Positions 36,615-60,789 of a stretch of 64,000 nt of DNA are shown here, piece after piece. The notes under the pieces are model-generated. The model ran no database searches. It saw nothing but the letters and a program-made list of their open reading frames with translations, and was not told the origin of the DNA. The position numbers and the translations under genes are program-made. Source of the DNA: Dryococelus australis (lineage: Eukaryota; Arthropoda; Insecta; Phasmatodea; Phasmatidae); NCBI GenBank assembly GCA_029891345.1, contig CM056994.1, positions 138,902,457-138,966,456 on the forward strand, in the 5' to 3' direction. Each line of letters opens with the position of its first letter. Positions within the stretch are counted from its first letter, which is position 1.

Positions 36615-38388
36615 TGAAATTTTCCAGCCATTACCACGGGCGTGATGCCTTCTACAATCTGACCTGCGTGAAAGCCGCTTTGGCCATTCGTACGATGTAA
36701 CGACATTGAGTGTGGATCTTACTACCACTGCTGCTGGTAACCCGACATACAGATATGTGTAACCTGCTTGTAGCTAACGGCACCATAAGCAATATACTGC
36801 TGACTTTTCTTGTCCATCGTGCTGCACAATTCTTCGGTAGGGTCACACGGAGGCACACAATACGCCTTTTCAAACTCAGTAATTGCGCATTTCTTTGTTG
36901 TTTATGCGCCGTCCTGGAATCCTATTAATGTTAAAATCAACCTCGGGTCGCACTACACCGCTATATAGTACACCTTCTGGTTCCCAGCTTCTGATACGCC
37001 TCAGTGTTCCACGGAAAGTACTGCAGCCCTTCATAGCGCAGTAATCTTGATTATCTTCTTCTAAAATGTATGAGTGCATACAAATGCTACTCAAAACACG
37101 TAAATACATACATATTCACATATATAGATACGCAAATAAATATAGAGAATATACAAGAATATAATTCACAATACGCGGCTCGAGGATAGTAAAAAATGAG
37201 ATTTAGTTGTCTGGATAACTTATATTCTTATATAATTTTTAATCATCCATTACGCGGTACCATGTTAGTACTTCTTTGTACAAGGTCTCCTTCATCATAT
37301 GTCATACCAGATTGCAAAGCAGTCGTCATGGCTTTCGTCACATTTTAAGGCTGGATTTTATACCAGCCACAAGGCTTCTATTTTTTGTCGCGGGTATTGT
37401 ATTCAGTCAGTCTCGTTGCAGATTAGCAGAAGGAGGGGCGTTACCAAAGCCATTACATGAAACTTACTGATGAATAAGACTTCATTTTAGTGATATCTGT
37501 TTGAGTTCGAAACTGCATAAAATTTTGTTTACAGTGCAAAGAAGTCAAATAAAATTGACGAAAATCGATTTTAATTTTGTTTTGTGGGGTGTTTCAAGAT
37601 TTAAGACACTGCCTACAGAACTTAAACTTTACAAGTAGCGATTTTAACGACGGCACTAAATTTATTTATTTATTTATTTATTTAAACCACTACGTTTCGT
37701 CAGTTTGTGCTTGCATAAATGTCTAGTTTTACTTCACATAATATGTTCGTTTTCAGTGGAGGTTATTTCAAAATCCCTTACATTTTTTACTTATATTTTG
37801 AATTTGGATATTAGCTCAGAAGTAACAAAAACCGTATCATTCAACATCATAAAAAATTTATATGGCCTATTTCACGTAATAGTTTTGATAGACTGAAAAT
37901 CAGTTACAACGAATTACAGTTATTTACCTACTACATAGAGAATCAATATTGGGATGTCATATACGTTTGTAACTTGCTATCATATCAACGAATTGAGTCC
38001 AAATTAACAATTTACTGCTTAAATAAGAAGTAGATATTCTACTTCAGTCCTTGGTGTTAATCCATGAGACGCTAGTAATGAAGTCCGGTTTTTAATCTAA
38101 TGGGAGAAAACTTATTTACTGAAATTCAATTGTTGTGCCCTTTGGATAAATTTGAAGTAAGACTGTAAAATTATCGTATCACAGATAAAAGTACTTAAAA
38201 TAGTGTGGCTACGTGACATTATAATAACCGACATCTTATCTCCTTCTCAAAAGAAAAAATAGTCGAGAATTTAATTTACCTTTGAACCTTAAAATTTATC
38301 TTGAAAAATGATAACTGTTAAGAGAGTATATCAAAAGAACAAAACTTCTAAATGAATCAAATGTTTCCAGAAATCATTTTCATGCACT
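36615..38388. other. No gene recognised; (TTTA)n at 37661-37684
   Basis: The frames at 36456-37109 overlap each other on both strands and show no motif. A 24-bp (TTTA)n microsatellite is at 37661-37684. The last few hundred bases are the 5' flank of the protease gene; AGTATATCAAAAG at about 38326 is a possible but weak TATA-like element 60 bp upstream of the start codon. Confidence 0.45.
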
Positions 38389-48660
<10,272 letters not shown>

Positions 48661-48790
48661 ATAATACCCCCTACCATCTCACCAGTCCACTTCTTTCTTG
48701 AGTATGCTCTTGAAAAATACACTTCATGACTCAAGAAACTTTAACACAAATTTTTCCCTCATCTGCATTATTTTTTCACTGTAACAGTTC

Positions 48791-48796
48791 AATAAA
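48791..48796 (+). terminator. Polyadenylation signal of the protease gene
   Basis: AATAAA lies 131 bp after the stop codon and is the first such hexamer downstream. The cleavage site is not determined. Confidence 0.6.
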
Positions 48797-48799
48797 AAG

Positions 48800-49530
48800 C
48801 AAAAAAAGATTTGCTTATTTCAGATGTGTGTCATCTTCAATTTGTAAACTGGACAGTGTAATAAATTATCCTTTTATGTCAGTGTGTACATCTCCTGTAT
48901 GTACTTAAAGTATTATATAAGGACGATACATAAATAAATAACAGAAATTTCAGTGAATATAAATAAACCTGTTTAATGATAATACTTTATTTTCATTTCC
49001 CGTTCTAAATACACCTTAACAATGGCAAAAGAATAACAAAATATGAAATTTTTCTTGTGCCGTATAGAATGCTAACATGCATATTAAAGTAAGACTGGTT
49101 TTAAAATAACCATGTAGCCTAACAAGTTACATTGGCTAGCAATTAATAAACTAAACTAGTTTATGTATGATTTAAGCTTTAATAAAGAGAACAAATTAAT
49201 TATATAAAAAATACTGTCATTACGAGTACCATATTTTTCATTTCAATACCAACAGAAATCAATCTACACAGCAAATGGAACATAACAACTGTAATATGAA
49301 AATTAATTTTTATATTTATTTTCAAGGGAATATTTTGTAAAAATCGTGAGCAACCTAGACTAATTATCTCATTGGGATGTTATTTCAATTGTTTTCAGCA
49401 CATATGACAACTGACAAAATAAATTTGAATATTCTACTAAATAGTAATATATGCCTGTAACAAGCTTGCCATCAGAAGTTGGTGTAAGTAGTAGAGGCGG
49501 GCAAGTTTTAGATACAAAGGGATGACACAT
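48800..49530. other. No gene recognised
   Basis: AT-rich 3' flank of the protease gene with no coding signal. Confidence 0.5.
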
Positions 49531-49700
49531 TTGATTAATCGGATTATCGATTTGATATCAAATCAATTGGATTAATTCTTAATCCAATCTTAATCCGATC
49601 AAAACATTTTAATACCTTAATATTATTCTTAATCAGATTTAATCGGATGAGAACTGTGATTGTTTAATCAATGTAATTTGATCAAAGTTTTTGCATCAGA
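49531..49700. repeat. Cluster of TTAATCGGATTA-type palindromes
   Basis: Contains a perfect 16-bp palindrome GATTTGATATCAAATC (49549-49564), a hairpin with 10-bp arms ATTGGATTAA / TTAATCCAAT (49566-49588), and several further TTAATC(C)GAT words in both orientations up to about 49690. No ORF. Confidence 0.6.
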
Positions 49701-50004
49701 CTTGTTTAAGCAAACTTATTTTATGGATTTTTGTGTATAGTTTAATGGTATGACACTATGTATATATATAAATTCTTGTGGGTGGAGAGCAGCTCTGGCA
49801 GTTGTTGACCCTCGGACATCTGGTGTTGTACTAAGGTGTGGTGTGTTGGGGAAGGGGTGTATATAGGAAATCTATGTTATCTGCATGACGACTGGCACTC
49901 GACTGAAAGGAAGGGTATATTGCATAGGGTATATATTACTTGGATTTGGTGCAAGAGTGGCATAAGTGTATTTTTGTTGAGAGGGTTATTGCTCATAGAC
50001 CGTA

Positions 50005-51110
50005 GTTGGAGATGCGGCCAATAGGTAACTGAGGTTATAGCAATTGAGAATCAATTAATTGGAAAGAGGGGTGAATACAACTTATGTCCTGTATGATATA
50101 AATAATGGAGGACCCATCTATAGTGAAAAATATTAACACCATACCTTACAAAGTTGAAGGATTTTAATAAACATATGTTGGGTCAGGAGATCGCTGAATG
50201 AATGATTCAAGTTTGCTGTATCTTATAAGCTGTGTGTTGTAATAGCGCATCTGGCAGGCGACTGAGGTAGTATCAATAAAAATGATTTTAACCACTGACA
50301 TTACCCATGATAGAAATTATGAAACATTGCACAGGAAAAACTGTAATCAATGGACTTATGGAATGGCAAATACAAATTTCAAACAGACCCTATCTATCCT
50401 GGTTTATAAAAAAAGAAAGAAATTTAGTACCTATATATAACTACAATTACAAGACATGTAATTACAACGAATTTAAAACAAGTATGAATAAATTAAATCA
50501 TACATGCATATCTCCCAAAACACATCTGGTCAGCTATAAGGTAAGTAATGGCATTGCCTTATAAGCATTGTGTAGTACCAGCATGTCTGGCAGGCGACTG
50601 AGTTTATAGCTATTCGTGAAGAGATGTGAATACACAACTATGTGACAGATGGATAAAAATTATGTTTATAACCCACGTACCAGATGAAACAAATAAATGA
50701 AATAATGCAGCATTATATAAAGTACACTACTTGAATTAAATGACACAATATAAACACATAGTATTAAATTAATGAATCTGTGCAAGAAGCTCACCCAAAA
50801 CATGTACATCTGGCTGTGAAGTAAGTGAAGCAATGGCTTATAATCTGTGTGTCGGGATCACGAGAAGAGAAATCTGTTTATAGGGCCAGTTGGCAGGCGA
50901 CTGAGTTAAAATTATGCGAAAAACTCGCTAATGAACAAAATGAGAGGTGAATACGATATACATCCAATTACAAAATACTGTTTCCAGATAAACAAACCAC
51001 TGATGTTTCACACAAGAGAAATTATGAAATGTCGCACACGACAAAGTATGAGGAATGGACCAGAAAATGAATAATATTTCAAACAGCAGACTGAACGATC
51101 ACAACTTCTA
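50005..51110. repeat. Diverged tandem array upstream of the Polinton
   Basis: CTGGCAGGCGACTGAG occurs at 50251-50266 and 50587-50602, TGGCAGGCGACTGAG at 50891-50905, and a weaker version near 50013. Each is preceded by GGC.TTATAA..TGTGTGT-like and followed by GAG.GGTGAATACA-like sequence. Distances are about 246, 336 and 304 bp. The frame at 50307-50564 falls within a unit and is not a gene. It may be a satellite or part of the terminal region of the neighbouring Polinton. Confidence 0.6.
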
Positions 51111-53399
51111 GTGTTAACTTACTAAAGGAATAAAAGAACCTATTTGTGCATCAAAATTAATACTGGCTTACCATCCACAGAAATCCTGTTAACTTAAACA
51201 TGGAAGCACATTTATGCAAACAAAGTGATATAAAATAATTAAATTTTAACCAAAAAGGTATATTCCACATAGCGATAGAATGGCCAAACAAACATTTCAG
51301 ATGCAAACTAGTACTGAAAAAAACTTACCCCATTTTAAACACTTCTTTCACTTCCTTGGGGAAAATAAATTTACAATTTACTATTATTATTTTACATATT
51401 TTTCTAGCATGACAATAAATGATTTTTTAAAACAATATTTTCGTCGAAGCATAGACAGACTCGGATCGCACAAACATACTAAATCACACAATACAGATGA
51501 AATTCAACATAATGATTATTTTACTAAGACATGTGTAGTATGTAATCAGAATAAATCTATCGATTAATTTTGTCCTTATACAGCAACTTTAGACAAACTT
51601 ACAACAAAATGTAAAAATTGTTTTAGTTAAAATAGTAGAACTAATTATGAGTTAGAAAAGGTGATAGTACTATGTGAATTTGGAAAAAATGTTTATAATA
51701 TATAGCTCGAAAAGCATAAAAATTGTAAATCACACAAAATAGCATTAGGTATTCTAAATGAAATTCATCATGATTATTATCCAACAAAGACAAGTACAGT
51801 GTATAACAATAAATCTATAATTTTATTTTCTCTTCATAAAACTACTACAGACAAACAAACAACAATCTGAAAAAAAATGCTTTTATGAGAAATATCGTCA
51901 TAACAATAAGTTATAATACGATTTCGCAATAAGTTAAACTTTTTCGATCTAATCCCATTATATTTATTTTACGTTTTCGTCATAATTTTTTTCCCATATA
52001 AAGTTAAATTGGCAGCGAACAATCTAACAGTTTAGTTGATCAGGGAGGGAGAGTTGCGAGTAATAGGTAGATATTTTAAAATAAAAAATTGGTACAATTT
52101 ATGTAGAGCTAATATAATTTCTGTTATTACCATTTATTATAAATAAACAAAGAAAAATAATCTTTGAAGATTTACCATAGTTATATGCTAATGTTAAAGA
52201 ACTGTATTCAAAAGATAGAAATAAATTAAATAAATGTTTCCATTATCTAAAAATGCATTTGTAAAACCTAGAAATAAAAGTAAGCAGACCACAAAATTTA
52301 TAACAAAAAGCAACTTTACTAATTGACCTTTATCAGATGTCAATAGCAATTATTTATATGAAGAAGATAAACATTATATTAAAAAAATTCCCAATTTATA
52401 CTAATGTATTCCTAAATAGAAGTAATAGAATAAACAAAAATAATTACAGAATTATAAGAGCTCTTAAATGTAGGATATCAACATATAATATTGGAAATAC
52501 CTTAAATTTAGTACATCCTAATCAATTTTTAATGTCATTAAATAAAATTATTTGTTTGAGATAATATGTCATGAACTTAGAAAATTTAGAGGGTTGAAAA
52601 CAAACACTAAATAATGTACCAATTATCACAAACAAGAAAATAATCAAGAAGAGCTATTCACAAAAAACATTTAATAATAAAATATTATATGCAGTAGAAA
52701 TTAACAGGTTTTATAAAATTATATAACAGGAATTAATGACACATTTATCCACATTTCAAAGACGAGGTACTGGATGGACTTGAGATAGAATAAGTGGAAT
52801 ACAATTAGCATAAAATAAGACTAGTCTACTAAATGGTACATCATATAGAGAATTACCACAAGCGATTACAAATAAAAAAAACCATGTATTAATATAAAAA
52901 AATATGATAAAAATTGTTTTCTTTGGGCAATAAAATAAGCACTGTTTCGAGCAGAAAAAAATTGTCAAAGAGTTACTAAATATAAAATGAGGGGTTTGAT
53001 GTCGATAAAATAATAGATAAATATGAATATGTAATAAAAATTGATGATATACCAAAAATAGAAAATCAAATTTTTGTACCTATAAATGTATACTCTTTAG
53101 AGGATTGGGTTAATGTATACCCATTAAAACATACGAAACATAAAAATAATAAGCACTTAAATTTACTCTATTTAAAAATGATAGAAACTCACATTACTGT
53201 TGGATAACAGATTTACCGAAGTTGCTTTCTGCACAACAAACTTAACATAATGGTATAACTTAACTGTACGAAATGAGTCTTCAGTTTTTTACATTATAGG
53301 AGAAATTAGCCAAACAGAAGATTGTTCTAAAAATGAAGCTGTAAAAATCATTCCATTATGTAAAGGTGAGAAATAAATTCCAAAAATTGCCAACATACA

Positions 53400-55562
53400 A
53401 CAAAAGTTCCTTTTGCTATATATGGAGATTTTGAATCAATTCTAAAGAAAATACTAACTAAAACATATCCGAAAGAAATATATAAATCTAAACTAATCAA
53501 AAAATATCTAATTTTAACATAGTATGATATAGATAATGGTCTTTATAAGTAAATACTTAAAACAAGATAAAAACTTTCCAATGAAAAAAATAAATAACAT
53601 TGATTTAAATTCGAATGACGAATCATATACTATGAAATATCAAATATACGAAGCATCTTGTTTTTGCTATTATATTGCATTTAATTATGGTGTTTATAAG
53701 CCTCCAGTAGTATATGAAGGCCCGAATGCACATGAAAAATTTATAGAAATAATAAAGAAAGAAATAGAAGAAATTACGAAAATATATTTACAAATTGAAC
53801 CAATGCATCCATTAACAAAAGAAGAAAATATTTTATAGTAAATAAAAAAATGTACTGTATGTGAATGTTAATACACAAAGGATAATAAAAAGGTACATCA
53901 TCATGATCACATAAGTGGAAAATTCATTTATCATGTATGTAATAATTGTAATTTACAATTAAAATTACCCGACATTGTACCAAATTATTCCATAATTAAG
54001 CAGGGTACAATGGCCATTTATTTATTAAAGTGTTAGGTTATGATAAAAAATATATATTTTTTATTGCAAATAATGGAAAAAAGTTTATTACTATTGGGAA
54101 AGAAAGAGAACATTTTAAATTGATATTAATAGACATATTTAAATTTATTGCATGTAGTTTAGGTCAATTAAACTATAATTTAAACCAAAATCAAACAAAA
54201 AAATTCCAAATGATCAAGTAGAGTTAGTACCTAGGAAAGGGGTTTATCCATACGATTATATGGATAGTTGCAAGAAATTTAAAGAAACATAACTTCCACC
54301 AAACTGTGAATTTTACTTCAAATTAAACAAATCTGATATAAGTGGTGATGATTATAAACACGCAAAAGGTTTATGGAATGAATTAAATATATTAAAACTT
54401 GGTGAGTATCACGATTTATACTTAAAAAGCGATATATTACTTTTAGTGGACGTATTCGAAGATTTTAGAAATATGTGTATGAATGCATGTGAATTAAATC
54501 TTGTGTGGAATTTTACTTCACAAGAATTATCATGTCATTTTATGTTAAAAATGACAATACAACCATTATATTTATCACATAGTTATGACATGATTTCAAT
54601 GATAGAAAAAGGAATTAGAGAGAGATTATCACACTGTTGTAAGCGGTATGTTAAAGGCAAAACAAATATTTGGAAGAATATAATCCTAATGAAGAGTCTA
54701 ACTATTTAGCATATCTCGATGCAAATAATCTTTACGGATGGGCGATGTCTCAGTGTTAACCATATGGTGGTTTCGAATGGATTTATTATACATTATCTGA
54801 TTTAAATTACTGGAGAGAAAATATATTTGTTTTGGAGGATGATTATAATTATGGTTATATATTAGAAGTTGATTTGGAATGTCCACAAGAATGGCATAAA
54901 ATGCATAAGGTTCTTCCATTTTCCCCAGAAAATAACGCAGTTCCAGGAACAAAATAAACTGAATTGTTAACAACTTTACTTAATGAACAAATATATGTAA
55001 TACACTATCATAATTTTAAACATTGCCTAAATAGTGGACTAAACCTTACTAAAATACATATAATATTGACGTTTGAACAGTCCGGTTGCCTGAAAAGGTA
55101 TATAGATATGAATACACATGTGAGAACTAATGCTGAAAACCAATTTAAAAAAGATTTTTATAAACCGATGAATAATTCTGTGTTTGGCAATACAATGGAA
55201 AGTATAAGAAAAAGGGTGGAATTAAGACTTATCTCAAATAAAAAAGCCTGCGATGAATTATTACCAAACCAAATTTCAAAACAGGTATTATATTTAATGG
55301 GAATCTTACGGCGATATATATATATATATATAAAGCAAACATAATATTTAATAAGCCTATTTATGTGGTATTTAAATATTGGACATATCAAAATAATTAA
55401 TGTACTATTTTCATTCTAAAGTAATGAAAGAAAAATATGGAAATATAATTAAATTACGCTATCAAGATACCAATTCATACTTTTATAACATAAAAATAGA
55501 AAAATTTAGGAAGATGTGAAGTCAATGTTTCATAAATGTGATACAAGTTGTTATCCAAAGAA

Positions 55563-55621
<59 letters not shown>

Positions 55622-55950
55622 ACAGGCCTCAAATAAATAAAAAAGTTTTAAGCAAAATTAAAGATGAATGTAATTGCAAAATAATAAAAGAATTTGTTGT
55701 TTTATGAGCAAAAATGTATGCATATAGTGTTGGGGATAAAGAAAACAAAAAATCTACAGGTGTAAACAAGTGTGTTGTTAGCAAGATAATTACATTTGAC
55801 AACTATAAGAAATGTTTGTTTAATGATAAAATAGAATATAAAACAATGAGTTTGATAAGAATTGAAAAGAATAAAATGTATACAGTAGAAATTAATAAAC
55901 TACCATTAGGTCCTTTGATAATAAAAGGATTATTTTACAAAATAAATTAG
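53400..55950 (+). pseudogene. Polinton protein-primed DNA polymerase B, fossil
   Basis: Family-B polymerase segments typical of the protein-primed type are legible: an exonuclease-like start (VPFAIYGDFES-type) near 53410, the segment GEYHDLYLKSDILLLVDVFE near 54400, YLDANNLYGWAMSQ near 54710, and FYKPMNNSVFGNTMES near 55160. Upstream, 51280-53400 is probably the N-terminal part and contains two similar units about 245 bp apart (near 51465 and 51710). It is a broken fossil. Confidence 0.75.
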
Positions 55951-55979
55951 ATGCATTACTATATGTATATTTAAAAACA

Positions 55980-56350
55980 TAGAATATTGAACATCTTAAA
56001 TTTACAAAAGAATATCGACATCATCACCATCAAAATCAATCAGTTTAAAATTTTCATCTCTAATTTCCAAAACAATATGATTACTATGATCATTGTTAAT
56101 TTTGATAGAAAATGGGATACGGGGGCTCATAGATTATATAATCTCCAAAACCAAACATAATTTTTGTTGGAAAACTAGCAATTATATCAGTTTCTAAATC
56201 ATCAGACCTTCTCATATTTATAAACATTCCATAAGCCAAATTACAGTGAACATTTCGATAGCTGAGGACCAGAGTGACATAAGAGACATTTCCTCATTAT
56301 TTACGACAGAGAACTACACACCATTATTTAAAATGACAATCGAATGGTCT
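55980..56350 (-). pseudogene. Polinton structural-type gene, distal part, fossil
   Basis: The minus strand reads PPRIPFSIKINNDHS and RDENFKLIDFDGDDVDILL, which resembles the C-terminal end of a protein commonly found beside Polinton polymerases in insects. The role in the virion is not established to my knowledge. Fossil. Confidence 0.45.
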
Positions 56351-56871
56351 TTTCATTAATAATAATTTAGTAAATTTCCGAGGAGATATATTTCTATAAC
56401 TCTTACAAAATAATTTGTCAGATTATATCTGCAATGGAAATATGTTTGCAGGGCTATCCTAAACAATACAATTCCTATGAAAAAAAATTTAATGATGTGT
56501 ACCTAGTGCTACATTACAGTATTACGGTCAGGAATCAATACAAACATTTATTCAGAAAGAGACTTTGTTCTAAACATAAAAAACTTTTTTTAAAACTTGC
56601 TGCCTTTCATCTACACTGTCCACATTTTTTCGTCCTGTGGACGAGAGGTCATCACTATAGCAACATGTTTTACAACACGAAATTATCACTCAGCCATCAC
56701 ACTGTTCTCTATCAACACTGTCCACATTGTATCATCCCCATGCAAGAGACTGATAAAAATGGTGCTACTGCGTCTTGATTGTTTTAGAGGTACATAACTG
56801 AAACAAATCATTAAGTTTCTCCTTCTGGATTGTGAGGGAGCCACGATACAATGGTTGCAGTTAAGTTAATG

Positions 56872-59800
56872 TCAGGGATGTTCGAGATCTCCTCTGGGTT
56901 GCAAAGCTCTTGAAATCTTCATCACTGTCATATTTGAAGTATACGTGCAATAAGTCACTTTTCCAATACTGAAAATGAACTTCCTGAACCATAGTATGTT
57001 GTTTCCATTACTGTCAACTTGCTTATTTTTTAACAACTCCTTCTGCACTGTCTTAAAGACCAGGAACTCTTCTTGATCCATCTAATCAACCGTGTACAGT
57101 CAGTCTCTCCTTTGATGTCATTGGAACGAGTGTATACCAACCTGATGGGTCATAAATGTTGACATTTTTCGATGTTTTCTTAATGTTATCATGAACAGAG
57201 TCGCACTCCATTTGGGAATACCCAGTTCGAAAAAGCAGTGGTCGATGGTTGGAATATTTACAGTTTTCACTCCATAGAGAAGCATGGTGCACATTTTGTT
57301 GTTCCTATTTTGTCCACATGTATCTGAAAATAAATAAATTGGCTTCCTATCAGCGATGTTTTGGAGTTATTTGAGTAAACACGATGCTATTTCTGACGAT
57401 CCACTTCTAGCAGTTCCCTCATGCCACATGTAATTTGTAGCTTTTTTTGCTGGAGTGTTGTATACTCTTCTGTTGTGTACAGCAACCCTGTGTTTGTCAA
57501 AATGATTTTCCATATATAGATGGACAGTACCTAACAGCTTCTAGATCAAACTCTAGCAAGTGACAATGTGCATTCTTGGCAAGATCCTTAATCCGGTTTT
57601 TTAAATTTCGTGCAGATAACATGCACTTCAAATTTTCATTTTGGATATCTTGCTGTTCATCCTGTTTTTCAGATGCCAGATTTCTGAAACGAAAACAACT
57701 AACGAATTCATCTTTCCTTGGAGAATGGACAGACAAATTGAACTCTGTATTGAAAATTTGTCTGTAAAGCCATACTTTTTCAGGTTTCACCCTTGGTGAG
57801 ACAGCATCACATTCTGCTATATACAAACTGTACATTTTTTCAAGATTAAGATCTGATGCAAGGTACTGTTCAGACATGTCTCTACGGCAATAGTGTGATG
57901 GCACAACAGGAAAGGATGTAATATGATTCCTAATTCTTTCTCTCGCATGCATATCTCTTACATACCGGTGAATGATGCCCTCTTCCATTACTACTTACCA
58001 TAATGCTGCTGTCTCTTTTTCTTACAACAGTACGCAAAAATGTTAAATAAATTCCGAACATTCTTAGAAAAAAAACAGAGATCAACTTGGACTGCATTGT
58101 TCCCCTTGGGTATAAAATATTGCTTGCTAACTTGTCTCCAACATGATTTATCATTTCCACGAATTATTCCTTTGGGAACGATTTTTACAAGAGGAAACAG
58201 GCATTGCCTCTGTTTATTTATATCATTCATGTGCCAAAACCTTTCAAATATCTGCTTACTATCAACCTCATTAATTTTTTCATTGCACTTTCTAGTACAT
58301 TTGGAAGTCTTTGAAAGGAAATGACTTGCAAGGGATCTCCTTTCCAGAAGTGCATATGTATGCTTTGCCTGACTGCCTATTTTATTTTCCAACATTTTTT
58401 TTCTCAGGCAGAAATATTTTTTACCCTTTTCCTAGTTTTTTTCTTTTCAGACATGGCATCTTCTTTTGTAACCGGCACATAAGGTTTATTATTTTCCGAA
58501 AACAGTGACTGTATAAACAACTCCTTACCTTGATTAGCTGGATCAAGTGGACCAAATACTTCACTCATAATGGCACTAGCTGTAATATTACCAGTGCCGC
58601 CCTTATCAGTTTCAGGTTGTGGTTCAGCTCGATATGACACAAAAACTTTAAGCTTTTTGGTGATTTTATTCTTTTGATGGCACTTACATTTTTTCATTAT
58701 GTTGTTAGTTACTTTATCATGGCTGTCCGAAGAATAGGATCACTGTGTATGTTCAGTAGGGCTATAGTCATCAGAATATTCTGCTAGTAGTTCTTTAATA
58801 TTTTCCATATCATCCAAAGATTGATTCTCCTGGAATATCTTAAACATTCTCCACATCAGAAAGATGGATTTCTTCTATTTGAATAGCTGACTTTCCAAGG
58901 ATACTGTTCACTATATACGACATCCAGATTTGTTCTTCGGTTAACTCAGATGATACATCTGTAGTTGTATAACTTTCTTCAGCTACTGACTGACTTTCAC
59001 CACCTATAACAGAAAAACTCATTTTAAGTATATACTTTAGATGCCTTTTGTTACCCTGCAATTTGACAGCAAACAACACAGGAAGGTAATTTTGCCATTG
59101 TAGTTGGTACTCAGAACAACGTATAAATTCCAAAACATGCATGTAAAAGTGTATAGGGAATGTTATCAAGAAGCAGAAATGATGCAGTATCTCAAACATT
59201 TTCAATTTTTTTAAAGCGTTTCTTAGTCTGTCAAGAATATTGAAGATTTAAAACAATATCCACACAGAAACTTTTTTTGTACCAATAATGGCGGTCCAAA
59301 ATCTGTAATGTAGCACTTTTTAAAGCATATAAACAGCGACAATCTTTAGCTATTTCACTTTGGTCTACATTTTCTAATATAATCCAGACCTTACTGAATA
59401 GAGCTGGAACTAAATTATTATATACATCATTGTAGCAAACATTACACTCCCAAATGCAACGCAAATCACCATGTATACTCTTATTCAATACTATGATAAA
59501 TAAATGCACCGAACATAGCCCACACTAAATACAACCTATCCTGAAACTAGCCTAACTGAACCTACCCATCATATAAGTACAACTATGAAATTGTGAACGA
59601 TTTTGTGCTTCATTACACCAAAATGTATTTTCTGATAGTACTAGTATTAATCTCAATGCCCTGCAACTCGACTATACATTTAAAAAATGACAGTGGAATA
59701 CATACATGTTAAAGCACTGGGATAATGGAGGCAATGTTTTCGTAGTACAGCACATTATGTACCAGTATAACAATAACTACTAGTAATTTAATGCTTTATT

Positions 59801-59988
59801 TATAAATCTATCCAAAATGAAATGTCCACTATATTATATTTCTCAATCTTCAGATCTGTGTTTGCACAATACGGATACGGTAGTATGTAGTATGTCTCAC
59901 CTGTCAATTTTGAAACACGATTAGCTGAAATCTTCTCTCTTGGTAGCACTTTACTACCACTGCTCCCATCAGCCATATGTTCCGACAT
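56872..59988 (-). pseudogene. DUF7869-type (transposase-like) gene, decayed
   Basis: A start exon (59988-59901, MSEHMADGSSGSK...) ends in an ideal donor CAG/GTGAGA. It joins in phase, across an 897-bp intron, to an acceptor TTTTCTGTTATAG at 59004. Downstream, on the minus strand, come family landmarks: NDINKQRQCLFPLVKIV, SEQYLASDLNLEKMYSLYIA, RQIFNTEFNLSVHSPRKDEF, NYMWHEGTARSGSSEIASCL, IYLFSDTCGQNRNNKM and YSQMECDSVHDNIKK. These match a large arthropod/cnidarian family carrying the DUF7869 domain, an RNase H-like, transposase-like region (family knowledge from memory). At least six stops or frameshifts disrupt it. It lies inside the Polinton fossil and presumably reached it by transposition. 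Confidence 0.72.
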
Positions 59989-60789
59989 CTGCAACAGATG
60001 CCATATTTGTGAAAGTTACTTCATAGCGATTTTCTTTTCGTATTGCATAGTAAACAAAGCACTACACTTGGCATAGCCTAATTTTACTGTAATAAACATA
60101 CCATGAGCTACTAATATTATTGAATATTTATACAAATTATTATTACAATTTACTTATATTCATTAATGGTGTTGTTCAAGACTACATATACTAATCTTTT
60201 CCCTCTAGAAGTCAAATCTTTTCTTGACGACATTACTGTCACATAGCATATCCTCAAAAATAAACAACAAAATTAGCCTATACAAATTTACCTACATGGC
60301 AGCACCTATTACCTTTGCAGTGTTATCAACAGACATGGCAGACCATGGTAAAATATAACAACAAATATCTTATTTTAGGTATATATGTACTACAATAACA
60401 ATACAAAAAAATTGGAAAAGACCTTTAAAATAATTCTGTAATACTGGGGATATATAATGGCTACTTCATGAAATATACTTGTATGTTTAACTATAAATAT
60501 TATCATTGGTATTAAGAAGATATTCATGTAAAATCACATAAAAGCAAACCTAACTCCATTACAATTTTTTTAACTCATAGAAACAGAATAACATACGTGT
60601 CAATAAGCTTCTATGTTTCTGAATATATATTTGACACTAAGGGACAGAAAAAAGTAAGATTCATTGAATTTTTCGGGTTCTAACTAGGATCGATAACCAG
60701 GCAGAATGAATCTCCATTAAAATGGAAGAGAATACTGCTAGAATTACATTGCTCTGGCTCTATACAGAGTTCATTTTGATATGTACTTA

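Noticed and set aside
50307-50564. 85-codon open frame
   Set aside because: Falls inside a unit of the tandem array and is not kept open in the neighbouring units.
55516-55707. 63-codon frame
   Set aside because: Mostly an (AT)n microsatellite translated as Tyr-Ile repeats.
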